Part shown: positions 42,593 to 53,510 of the stretch, piece by piece | Layout of the letters: each line of letters opens with the position of its first letter | Numbering within the stretch: position 1 is the first letter of the stretch | NCBI GenBank assembly: GCA_033725935.1 | Contig: MU867094.1 | Coordinates: 310,001-374,000, forward strand | From: Cladorrhinum sp. PSN259 | Taxonomy: Eukaryota > Ascomycota > Sordariomycetes > Sordariales > Podosporaceae | DNA length: 64,000 nt | Reading direction: 5' to 3' | The notes under the pieces: generated by a model | Database searches by the model: none | What the model was told of the DNA's origin: nothing | What the model saw: only the letters and a program-made list of their open reading frames with translations | Position numbers and translations under genes: made by a program

Positions 42593-44442
42593 TTACTCAG
42601 CCTTCTTCTCAGTGACCTGTACCCCCTCAGAAGTAGAAACAGAAGGCTTGATCTCAGTCCCCGAAGAAGCAGCAGCAGCAGTCGCCGGGGCCTGTCCCCC
42701 ACCAGCGCCAATCGCACCCAACGGAACGGCAACCTTGAGATGCCCGGCTTCGATCTGCCTCTCCAGTTCCTCCAACCTGTTGGATCTCTTGTACTTCTTC
42801 CACGCCGGCCTGCCAGAGTCAAACACCTCGTCCATCTCTTCCAGAGCATATCCCTTGGTCTCTGGAGCAAGCAGCGCGACGTGGATAAGCGCAGCGGCGT
42901 TGAAGGCTCCAAATATAAAATACATTCCTATTCAATCAAGTCAGTATTTTAATTCAAAGAAGAGGTGGTCAAGGAAGCTAAAGCTCACGATAGTTGATGT
43001 TTCTCAACAAAGGCGGCACGGCAAACGCCAAAACCATGTTCCAAAACCAATTGGCGCTCGTGCTCAGCGACACAGCCTTGGCCCTGATCTTGCTGGGGTA
43101 GATTTCGGCAGGGTAAGTCCACGATACCGGACCCCACGTCGTGGCGAAGGTGGCCACGAACAAGTACGAACAAGCAACGATCGCCGAGCTGACTGGCCTG
43201 TTGTCGTTAACAATCCAGGTAATGTCCGAGTTGTCTGCCGTTCTGGTCTCTGCGGTGTTGGGTTGACCGTAGTACTGCTGGAGAGCGCCGGAGATGAAGA
43301 GCCAGGACATCATGCCGAAGGACCCGAGGAGGAGGGAAGGACGACGGCCCCATTTATCGAGGTAGATGATTGCGGGCAGGGTGAGGGCGACGTTGATGAC
43401 ATACTGGATCGAGGCTGTTGCGAGTGGGGAGGCGATTTGGGCGCCTTCCATTATGTAGACGATGTAGTACCTGTCGAAATGTCAATAATCAGTCGAGGGT
43501 GAAAAAACAAGAAACTCACATCATGATATTCATCCCACAAAGCTGACTCCACATCTGAATCGACATTCCAAGTGCAACCCTCTTTAGCATCCTCGGCTCA
43601 ACCAGAGCCTTGAAAGACGAAACAGCCTGCTCCCGCTCAAACCTCAAGGCCTCCTCGATCTCTTGGTAAGTAGCCAGCACCTTGGGGTGGTTGACATCCC
43701 CCTTGCCGTGCAAGCTCGCCAGCACAACCAGCGCCTCCTCCCATCTATCCTTGGAAGCTAACCATCTAGGGCTATAAGGGAAGAAAAACAATCCCACGAA
43801 AAGAATGATAGCAGGCACCATCTGTATCGCCCAGGGGATTCGAAAGGCCGATGTGGGTTGGTTGGGATCACTGGCGCCGCCGCCGACTGTGCTCGCCGCA
43901 TACTGAATAAAAAACTGGATGTAAAGAGATAAAAAATGTCAGCATCATCCTCACAGCACCCATCATCATATGAAAGGACGGGGTTGACTTATCAAAATGC
44001 CCCAAGTAATAGCCCACTGCTGCAAACTGACAACCCTCCCGCGGATCTCCTTGGGCGCAATCTCGCTCTGATAGACAGGCACGACGCTACTCGCGATACC
44101 GACACAGAACCCGCAAACAACCCTCCCAACACATAACATGCCCACGTTGACCGACGCAGCCATCAGAATACTCCCAATAACCCACAGCACGCAACTAACC
44201 TGCAGCGCCACCTTGCGGGAGTACTTATCAGCAATGAAACTGCTCACAAGACTGCCCACCAGCGACCCCGCGGGCATTGCGGCCGTTATCCCTCCCTGGG
44301 CATAAGAGACGGGATTGTTAAAGTATCTCTTGTACGCCTGCGTTCCCAAAACTCCGGACATGGACGAGATGTCGAAGCCGAACAGGCCGCCGCCTATTGC
44401 TGCGAAAGAGCAGATGAAGTAGACATTTGAGGCTGTGTACAT
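42593..44442 (-). CDS. MFS hexose-type transporter with an anomalous first splice donor
   Basis: Exons, minus strand: 44442-43990, 43914-43520, 43470-42989, 42927-42593 (554 residues if joined in frame). Sugar-porter signatures: GGGLFGFDISSMSGV, ADKYSRKVALQ, GRVVCGFCVGIASSVVPVYQSEIAPKEIRGR, YSPRWLASKDRWEEAL, SQLCGMNIMMYYIVYIMEG, DKWGRRPSLLLG, TWGPVSWTYPAEIYPSKIRAKA and APETKGYALEEMDEVF. This resembles fungal high-affinity glucose/hexose carriers. Introns 2 and 3 are canonical. At intron 1 the in-frame junction (GILI then FFIQYAAS) would need a donor beginning AG; the only GT is one base further on and shifts the frame. The gene is therefore either disrupted, wrongly sequenced at one base, or spliced non-canonically. 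It starts at the ATG, not the upstream GTG. Confidence 0.8.
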
Positions 44443-47405
44443 TTTGACTGTTTGCACTCTGCTGCCGAGGTGTGTTTGATGGGTCGATGGATGGATGTTG
44501 GTGACGGTGAAGATGGTGAGGAAGGACAGCCGAAGATGGGTGGCCCGGGATTTATGTTTGCTTGATGGTGATCAAAGGCGTCGAGCACATGCAAATCGTC
44601 AAAGGATAACGATCCACAGTGCTCCCAAATAACAGGCAGGTTGGGAAATTTAGACTGTGACTGAAAAAAGGAAGGTGATACGATATCAGGCCAGAGGCGT
44701 TTTACCTTGCAAAGTCAGAAGGAGGGGGGAGATGCAGGTAATATATCAAGATCAACCCCCAGATCATCTCCCCGATCACCCCCAGTCCTCCTCAGACAGA
44801 CATCTCGGAACTTTTGACTGCAGCCGCGCTTTTCCCTAGACATGCAAACAGCTCAGCATGTGAGAACAGGGATCCAACCCTCTCATCATTTCCCGAATGG
44901 GCAAGTCGTGGTTGTGTGTTGTGTAGTACAGTATACCACCGAACGGTCATGCTCCCCAGTGGGCAACACGGATTGCCAATGAAAATCCCCGAACAAGCTT
45001 TTGGAGGTGAGAAGTCTGGTAACGTAACGTAGTAACTGATGGTGCGCTGGGGTAGGATTCTCTCGACGGCCCGATTTCTTGAGGAGCTCTCCAGGCTCCA
45101 TGAGGGGAAACCTGCAGGAAACACAACAGGTAAAAGTCTGTATTGCCGTGCTCTAAAAGAATCCCCGACTATGCATCCTTACCTACGGGACGGCAAGTAA
45201 AAGAATAATAAAAAAGCTTATCGCGGCTTTAGATTTGGATATTAACTATCCAAGCGATTATGTACATACTACTGGTTGAACAGTATACCACGTTCAAACC
45301 TAGACGGAATTATATAACCTGTGTTTTCCTTTCGTTCGGTGAACATTTTGTTGTCATTCCATCCACCATTGCAGATCATCACTCATCACCCAAAAACAAA
45401 ATCCTTGACTGGCACCCAGAGATCCTTCTTTGCCATGTCAGCCAAAAATCCCCCCTGCCCAGGACGCTGCCCAGGACGGTTGACAGGCCTGCCATGCCAT
45501 GCCAGGTGACTTGGCAAACCTGAAAACCAAATAAAAACCTTAATTCTCGTATATACATTATATGCCAAGTCCAAATCGGGAAGGAGGATAATAAATCCAC
45601 CGGGGTGGTTTTGGTTATGTTTCGTGGAAAAACAAATAAAAGAAGGATGCCTACCTGCAGACCCAGGGTGGATTTGCCGACATAACTTGCATGACGGACA
45701 GCGGCAGCAGACCCCCCCTCCCCACTTAAAACAACAAACCCAGACGGAACTTCCCTTCAAAGTGGCGGGCGGTTGAGTTTTTACGGATATCGTTCGATCG
45801 TTTTTGACCCCTTTCCCTCAACTTTTTTTCCCCCTCCCGCCTTGCCTGCCCGGCGCCCCCCTTCCGCCCCGGCCGCCGCCAGCCGTCTGGTCGTACATAC
45901 GTGCGTACAGCACGTTACCGTCCCGAAACCCTAGACGCCACGATGGAGCGGCGAACGAGAAAAGTAATAGAAAAACAGAACCCATGTTTTCTTCCCCAAG
46001 TGAAAGATACCTAAAGCTCACAAGTACCCCCCCCGTATATAACTCAAAACACAACCGGTTCAACATTTTCTTGTGCGTTTATTTATTACTCCAGTAATTC
46101 TCTTAACCACCAGATCAAGGCAAAAGTTATTTCGTATCAAAATGAAGACAAGAGATAAAAATCATCTCTCCCGTCTCCCCGGCCTCCACTCACCAATCCT
46201 GCAGATAGTAACCGGTGCGCCCCTCAGTATAAGTGAAAGGAATTTTTTTCCTTAACCAAAAAAAAATGTCTAAAATACCGAATGCACGCATGCGTGCACG
46301 CACACCCTTCAAAATCCGGCCGAAACAACGCCGTTCTAGACTAGATACCAGTATTCATCTCATCAAAAGAAAATAGTTTGGAGGAAAACGCCATCTCCCC
46401 CGCATCATGTGGGGCAAAACCGTTGAACAACAACTTGGCTTTGCGATCCCCGCAGCCGGGACATCACACTATCCACCCACTCACCCCTGTTCCGTTGGTC
46501 GCGAGGGCGGGGCCAAGCATCCCGAGCAACCTTTTTGCGACTTCAACTTGATTTCAGTATATTTGATCCCGAATTCCTCCCCGCAGCAACACATAAAAGC
46601 GCAGCATGCAGTGAGAAAAGGATGGGGGGGTGGAAGCAGAATAAGCATGCTGCTTGCTGTTCTGGTGTCAACCAAGCTTGCCTTGAATCACCAAATGACA
46701 AGCCATGGTTTGACAACTGAACATCCAACCGTCACCCAATCTTTCTGTGAAGAGTCAGCTGTGTCGAGTCGCCCAGAAGCCCTGTCGATGTTAGTCACGC
46801 CACCACGGCCAGAAAAAGCCAGGTTTGCCCAAGAGAAGAGAAAACCCCAAAGAGGTTGAAGGCATAAACAAGTTGGATTAAAGCAGACCAACTCGGCCGC
46901 CTATGTAAAAAAAGAGAAAACGTATCCGAGCCGTATCAAGTCATCTTCCCAAAAAATGAAAGTCACAAATGCTCGAGCTGGCGAGAGCAACAGGCCACAA
47001 AGTTGTAGCACCAAAGTAATGAAAGTCGTCACTGTCGTCTCTGACACCTATACTACAAACCCGGGTAAGTAAAACTGTCTCGGCGACACAAGGGACAATG
47101 CGCAGAGACAGAAACCAACAGGATACCACCACTTTGCCTCGAGATCACCTCGATACTGAATCCGCTGGTTGACCGCTGAAAGCCGAAAAAGAAAATAAAA
47201 AAAAGATAGCCGCGCAACAATGATTTCGGGGTATCGATATATATCCGTTTCCTCAGGCAACTCCACGTCGTCGCCCTCCAATGGGCATTGTCGATTCCAT
47301 ATTTTCCGCTGTTGAGTTTTCCCGTTCCATGATGAGCCCTTTTCTAGAACGCCGAATGCCGGTAAAAACCATGCCGATCGCGAAAGCAAAGCCAAGTGCA
47401 GGTAA
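44443..47405. other. Long region without a supported gene
   Basis: About 3 kb. Frames up to 150 codons (46407-46859) are low in features and overlap antisense frames. C-rich and T-rich tracts near 45820-45880. I see no RNA gene or repeat family member. Confidence 0.5.
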
Positions 47406-49845
47406 TCACCGTCTTCCTCGCTTGCTGCCTCTACTGTTCCTATTGTTGGAACGCGAGTTATGGCCCCCCCAAGATCCACCCCTTCCCTGCGGGGTAGGCA
47501 CTGGGTCGTAGTCCGGTACTATATCTGTGCGGACGACCAATTTCTCGAGATAATCCCGTTGCTCTTGGAAGCTGGTGTAGTTGCCCCCCAGAAGGACATC
47601 AAGGATGCTCTCGTTCTTGCGCTTAGGATCCTCTGCGATATGCTTCATGCGCCTGCGAAGATCTTGGTGTGCCTTGGAAAACGACGCGACAACCGTGGCG
47701 GTGTTGCTAGAGCCACCAGCGATGTCATTCTCGGGGTTGTTGGGGTCAATAATGGAAAATCGGTTATACTGCTTGTAAGTGAATTGGCGAACGTTGTCCT
47801 GTCTGATGTCAGCGAAAGAGAGATAGAGATCATGCAGCCCGCAGACACTAACCTTCTCGACGTAGCCAGGCGGGGAAAGCCGGATTGCAATGTTTTGGTA
47901 ATCGAACTGATTGCCATAAAGATCAAAGAAGCGCATCAACAGCTCGCCAAGGTGATGCGTCGTGTTCAAGGCGCCACTCTGTACTTCCGGACTCAACTGC
48001 AGCATGCTTACCACAAGGCAGATGACGGAGAAACCTCCAATGCCACCATTGACAGGCTCATTGAGACCACGCATCATCAAATAATGCTTGACCAAAGTGA
48101 CGAGCATCGGCATGCCAGGATATTGCTCCTTCCAGCCGAGGAACGTGTTGATGGCATCCAAACCTGTACTATTCTCAAACGATACGTCAACCTTGAGACC
48201 TGTTTTGCGGTCAATGTACTTGCAAAGTGGCACTCTGGCCTTGGTAATGAGCTCGACGTCGCCTCGATATGGGATTTGGTTGTCATTCAAGCGGTCTCGG
48301 AACCTAAAGAGCGCGCTCGTGGTGTGATACATGGGGATACCACGGTTCACAAACTTTTCCGAAAGCATAACAAGATCCATGTCACCCGTGGGGAGGTAGA
48401 GACCCGAAGGGAACGAGCCGAAAGCATGGATATCTGCGTCCTTGTAGGTCTTTTTGATAAACTTCTTCATATCCTGGACCAACTCGGCACGGAGGTGTTG
48501 CTCGAAATCACGGGGTCTGATGTAGTCATAGAAGTCAACGATCTCCTTGTGAAGCCTAGTGAGAGAAGAGGTTAGCGGCCAAGTTTTTCAGCTTGAAAAA
48601 TGTACAAAAAACTTACGAGACCAGCGGGCTCTTGGCCTGGAAGTGGTCTCCTCGCACCCACGGAGTTGAAGTTAGGCCAGGAACACGGCGCCACTCCTCA
48701 ACGATATGGCCCACCGAGGGTGGCTTGGTTCCCTTCTTGAGTGCAACGTGAGGCGCCTTGATACGGTCATCATGGGTGCGCTTGCGACTACCCAGTGCGG
48801 GATCAGGCATGAGCAAAGGAGCCTTGATGCGTTTTGAAGCAGAGTCACCGTCAACAGCAGCAGCCACCACGGGAGCAGCAGAATCATTGACAATGACAAT
48901 ATCATCTTCACTGCCGCTGTCGTCAAAGTCGAGGGCAATAAAGTCGGCAGTCTCGGACAGGGATTTCTTGATCTCTTTGGACTGAACGCGTGCCTTGCGA
49001 ATCATCTGGACAACATCCTTTTTCTTCCTGTCGGTGGCAGTCTCGGGTGGCAGCGCAGTGTAGGGATCAGGATTCGACCACTTGGGCGTAGAGTCCTCAG
49101 TCGTTGACTTGACGGCTGAGAACCTGGCGCGCTTCTGCGAGGGCTCAGCAGAATCATCTTCCTGCTCATCTCCAGAGATATCCATCTCAGCCTCTTCGCT
49201 ATCAGAGATCTCGTCAAGATTTCGGAAGGTCAAGCCGGCATTTTCGTCAAAGAATACCTCTGCGTCACCAGTGTCGTGATTGGCCTGGAGAAGCTCTCGC
49301 TCGGCCGCAACAAAAGGGCGCCACGGCTTTTTCCCTTCGTAAGGCCTCCCTCCCCGACTTGGGCGGGCGCCGTTGTTGTTGCGTGATGAATACGGCCCAC
49401 GGTTCGAACGGTCATCGCGACGGCGGCGGCCATTCTGATCGGGACGGTACGAGTCGGCCTCTTGAACACCCGCAGGCTTGTCAACTCGGAATGAGAATTC
49501 GCCCTGCGGCATCTGGTATCGGTCGGCACCCGGCGGGGGTGGTGGGGGAGGAGCGTCATATGAGGGCGGAGGAGGCGCCTGATGGCGGGGTGAGAAGACC
49601 GAGGTGCGGGAGTCGAAGCGGTTTCGGTCAGAGTAGGAATCTGAACGTGGAAAAGCGGCGTCGCTAGAGTTCCTTGAACTCGTCCCAAAGTCGCGCCGCG
49701 GGGGATAGCGGTCGCGGTTGTTGTCGTCGCGATGGTTGTCACGGTAGTCTCCTCGATCTCGGTCTCTATAATCGCGTCCGGATGATTGTCGATGACCGCC
49801 GCCACCACCACCCCTTGGTGGGTATCTAGAATTGTTGTGCGACAT
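47406..49845 (-). CDS. Non-canonical poly(A) polymerase, Trf4/PAPD5-like
   Basis: Exons 49845-48617, 48555-47853 and 47798-47406 (774 residues). The last intron (54 nt) keeps the frame and has no stop, so an unspliced reading also looks open; GYVEK-DNVRQF is the better join. The N-terminal 400 residues are disordered: RDY/RDR-rich, a Pro stretch and acidic patches (DISDSEEAEMDISGDEQED). Then comes a Pol-beta-type nucleotidyltransferase with GSFPSGLYLPTGDMDL (Asp467, Asp469) and a third Asp in KVDVSF. The PAP-associated domain holds MRGLNEPVNGGIGGFSV and IIDPNNPENDIAGGS. The tail is RG/SR-rich. Trf4 adds short oligo(A) tails to aberrant nuclear RNAs in the TRAMP complex for exosome decay. Start chosen at ATG in GCCATGTCG; the frame upstream begins only at TTG. 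Confidence 0.93.
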
Positions 49846-50731
49846 GGCGATGGAATATCGTCGTGTCCCAGCTATGCAGCAGCGTTGCAAAGCTGTAAAT
49901 TGGGAGTGCCAAAAATGGCGGCTGAGGGAAGTTAGCAGCGCCAGAACGCTTTGTTGTTGTTGTTGTTTTATCTTGCTTCGTCTGGAGTGGCTGAGTTTTT
50001 TCTCGGTTGAAGGTCACGGTGTGCGCGGAAAGTGGGAGTGGAAACTTTGGATGCTGCAACGCAACCAATAACTCGAAAACCCGATGCGCGCCTAACAGCA
50101 GTGTCCCGTGGGAGCCAGCTCCGTAAAAAAAAAATCCGCGGGTTAATCGGCCCCACCTTGCCCACTTATTATTCGCTGCCGCTCGCAAAATCAAAATTCG
50201 AACAGTGCCTTCTTGGACAAATAGCTCTTGCTAACTTTGATCATTTTGTTATTCCTTCAACCTTTCCCACTATTTAATGTGTGTGCTTCACCGTGTCCGA
50301 TTTCTCTTCTTGAACCAGGAACAACCACTCCCACCTCGGGGTCATGAGTGATGCACTACTTGCTCCAATTCTAGGGGTTCGGTACCCCTTTCCGATTCAT
50401 CATGAGGCTCAGTTAATCCCATCTTTCCTCCTTCCTGTAGTGTGTGTGTGACTGTCCAAGACCATTGGCCATTTTTCTTCCTTTCTGAGATGATCTTGGA
50501 CATTTTCTGGCCACATGCCGAGGTCAGCAATGAAGCCCGCCAAGGTGAGAATGACCTCTACTAACCCAAAGGCCCGTATTTACAGCATCATCAAGCCGAC
50601 CTGCTGTTATCTGTATAAACTGTCGCAACGCGGGTATGAGTCCCACCGCCCGGGCGTGCAGGGTTCTGCGTGTTCAAGAACTGGAGAAGATACCTTATCC
50701 ATCCAGTTCTTCGATATGCGCTCAACAAATG
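49846..50731. other. Intergenic region
   Basis: Promoter side of the Trf4-like gene and 3' side of the Arp6-like gene. No gene, RNA or repeat supported. Confidence 0.5.
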
Positions 50732-52069
50732 TTAAAGCCCCCCATCGAGACCAAGGCCGGCACCAAACTTGCGTGCAACCCAGCCAGCTCCATGCTCTTC
50801 ATACTCCTGTTTTGTAATTGCTAGGCGTTTGGCATGCTCCTGGTTGGCAAACTTGGAAGCACCAAGCCAAGTACTGATGATGGGATCCTCGGGACGGGCA
50901 ACCCGAACAACGCACTCATCAGGTACCCTCTCCAGTAACTCCATTTGTAGTCGCTGAATAAAGTTATCGAGCTTGGCATTACCGCCTACGACAACAATGT
51001 TTGCCAGCAACCCTGGCCAAAGCCCAACAGGAAGAGCTGAGAGAGACTGCATCACCAAGTCGGCAAGGCCAGGTTGTCGCATGCCGATATCACTGGGGTG
51101 AAAGAGCAGCTCGGGAATAACGAAGCGCTCGTTCCGCAGTGTCAAGATGTCATCAGTGGATAACGCACCCTTTCGGGCGCGCGTAGAAGCGCCTGGCTCA
51201 TATTCCTGGATAACACCATGAAATCTGGTGTGTGAATCCGGCAGGATGTAGTCCTTTGCGATCCCAGCGCCAGTCTGAAAATCCTCGCGTCGCTCCCCAC
51301 GTGTTCCCTTCCATGTCTTTTCTAGGTCGCCCTTGAAGTCCAAAGAGACATAGCATGCGGCCTCCTTCATCTCGTTGACAACGTACGTTTCGTTACGCAT
51401 ATCGAAGTGTCGGACGGATAGCAGGCGCGTAAGGTAGTTCGTCATGAGCTTTCCACCAACGTCCAACCGTCGGATAGCTTGGTGGAGTGGTCTGCCCCGC
51501 AATATTGGTGTGACGGTGGTGCTAGAGTATCCCGAGTCTATCAGGAGAATTATTTCTGCCGGAATGTCGACGATCGTATCGGGCGTCCTCGGTGTGTGGA
51601 AGATGGCTTGTATGTCCTGGTAGGCATTAAAGACCGGGCCAATGCCCCGGTAGTAGCTGGCAAACCCATATTCCTCAAACACGATCTGATCGCAATGCGT
51701 CTGAAGGGCGGGCAGGGAGTTTGGTTGCTCGGCGAGGATCAATCGTGTCTCGGAAGGATTGCATTTTTGAGGTGCCTTATCATCAAAGAATGCGCGATCC
51801 CAGATTTCCTTTTGGACTTCCCAGCTCACAATGAATCCTTTCTCTACCGGCCGCCGGAAGGCGATCTCTCCAAAGTCCTTGCATTTTTCCAGCTCGGAGC
51901 CCACGTAGGCCTTGTTGTGGCGATCGCGTGCGATGCAATTCGGTATTATTCGGGGCTCGTCGGCATGGTCTTTTGTGACAAAGCCAGCCTTGATGGTATT
52001 GGCGCCATTGTCGAGAACGAGGGTGGTTGAAGGCGGCGCACCCATCCGGGACTTTTGACCTCCTGCCAT
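50732..52069 (-). CDS. ARP6: Actin-related protein Arp6
   Basis: Single exon, 445 residues from ATG 52069. The frame extends further upstream but no family similarity does. Actin-fold markers: TLVLDNGANTIKAGF (phosphate loop 1), IILLIDSGYSSTTVTPILRG (loop 2), LHQAIRRLDVGGKLMTNYL and NIVVVGGNAKLDNFIQRL (adenosine site). RDRHNKAYVGSEL, EEYGFASYYRGIGP and FHPSDIGMRQPGLADLV are typical of Arp6 rather than actin. Arp6 is a nuclear subunit of the SWR1 remodeller that exchanges H2A for H2A.Z, and has been tied to HP1 localisation in other organisms. The C-terminus ends ITKQEYEEHGAGWVARKFG, also family-typical. No sign of damage. Confidence 0.92.
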   Translation of the reverse strand: MAGGQKSRMGAPPSTTLVLDNGANTIKAGFVTKDHADEPRIIPNCIARDRHNKAYVGSELEKCKDFGEIAFRRPVEKGFIVSWEVQKEIWDRAFFDDKAPQKCNPSETRLILAEQPNSLPALQTHCDQIVFEEYGFASYYRGIGPVFNAYQDIQAIFHTPRTPDTIVDIPAEIILLIDSGYSSTTVTPILRGRPLHQAIRRLDVGGKLMTNYLTRLLSVRHFDMRNETYVVNEMKEAACYVSLDFKGDLEKTWKGTRGERREDFQTGAGIAKDYILPDSHTRFHGVIQEYEPGASTRARKGALSTDDILTLRNERFVIPELLFHPSDIGMRQPGLADLVMQSLSALPVGLWPGLLANIVVVGGNAKLDNFIQRLQMELLERVPDECVVRVARPEDPIISTWLGASKFANQEHAKRLAITKQEYEEHGAGWVARKFGAGLGLDGGL

Positions 52070-53510
52070 CGCATGGTGCTCCACGGCGGACTTATGCAAC
52101 GAAGATAGTGGGAACAAGCTTTGGAATTGTGGGAAAATTGATGGAGCACATGCAAGATGCCGAAACAGCGCTGACGGGCCGCTTCGGGCCGCCCACTCTG
52201 TTTTGCCCGCTGTCCGCTCTCTTATACATGGCTTGGCACTTGAACTTCCCGTTCTGGAAGCCTGTCCCATCGATGTCCTTAAAATTTCCGTTGTAATCGA
52301 GAATACGTTGTAACACCCGCTGTTGCACGCTCCGGGAATGGTGGCCCTTCCCACTCCTCCCGTTCGGCCTTAGCGCAGCCAGCGACCGCACAATTGCATC
52401 TATCAGGGCTCACGTTCCAGCATGGTGACATGCACCAAAGTTGCTGCCTGGATTCTTGACGATTTCGAACGACCATGAGGGGTTCGAGATTGGTAGTTAA
52501 AAATCGATAGCTTTTGTCTTGTGACAAGCAGTGGAGAAATGCATTTAGATAAGTTTATTCTAAACATGCTCCTAGACCATGAGCTGATGCTGACAAGATT
52601 TGCAAGGACTCTTGGGTCTTGAAAGCTGCAATATTCGAGGTATGTGTTTGGAAATAGGTTGATTTAGAGCGAGGGGTCAGCATTCTATAGAGGGGTAGCC
52701 CGGGCCCTAGAGGAAGTCGGGTGCGTTAGGTTTCGGCGGCCAAGAAATTTTCTGCCCAACAAAAGTTCACAGGACCAGCTACACTGCTACCTACTGCAGC
52801 GCTTGTCTGACCGTCACATCCACCATCAGCTCGAGCCATTCCAGGTTCGACCCGTCACAAGGGCACGTTGTTCCACTGCCCAAGACTTGCGAGTTCTGCG
52901 CGCGAGGGAGGCTTCATGATATATGCAACCTGGCGATAGCATGATCCAGCCGCCGGTATCCAAGACGGCTGATTCCCGAAGCGGATTTCGTTGATATGTC
53001 AATCATTCAAGGTGCCATGTACCTCGAATCCTTCGATGCACGACAACTCCCAACACCAACCTCTCCTGGGCCCACCTGGGACAGCCCCCCTGCAGCCACG
53101 AGCCGCCCCCGCGTTAATCGCCCATAGAATCTTACCATTCCGCCCCCAACACCCACACTCCAACATTGCTGCCTGAGAGGAAGTATACGAATTGTGGTTA
53201 GTCTCATTCTTCCATCTCCTACCATGCAGGAGAGCTTCCCACTGTCGGGAGGCTCACATGCATGATCCTTTCCAAAAGATGGGTAGCATTTTCGTGGTTT
53301 GGATATCAACGGAAATGTTCCTGTCTGGTTTAAGAACAAGCGGACTCGGCGGTTTTCAAGCTCTACCGGCGAGCGGTCCTCCATCGTAACCCTTCCAGGT
53401 TGAAGCCCGTGATCGGCTTAGCTGGAACCACCTCTCTGTCCACCTCTCTCGGCCGAGGTATACTTCCCCCTGACACTAGATTACGGCCTCGCCCATCATC
53501 TTCCGGCATC
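52070..53510. other. Divergent intergenic region
   Basis: About 1.4 kb between Arp6 and the membrane-protein gene. Only short unsupported frames. Confidence 0.5.

Noticed and set aside
47460..48575. 371-codon forward frame
   Set aside because: Antisense to the nucleotidyltransferase domain of the Trf4-like gene.
52841..52870. GGTTCGACCCG as a tRNA B box
   Set aside because: No matching acceptor stem, A box or cloverleaf around it.
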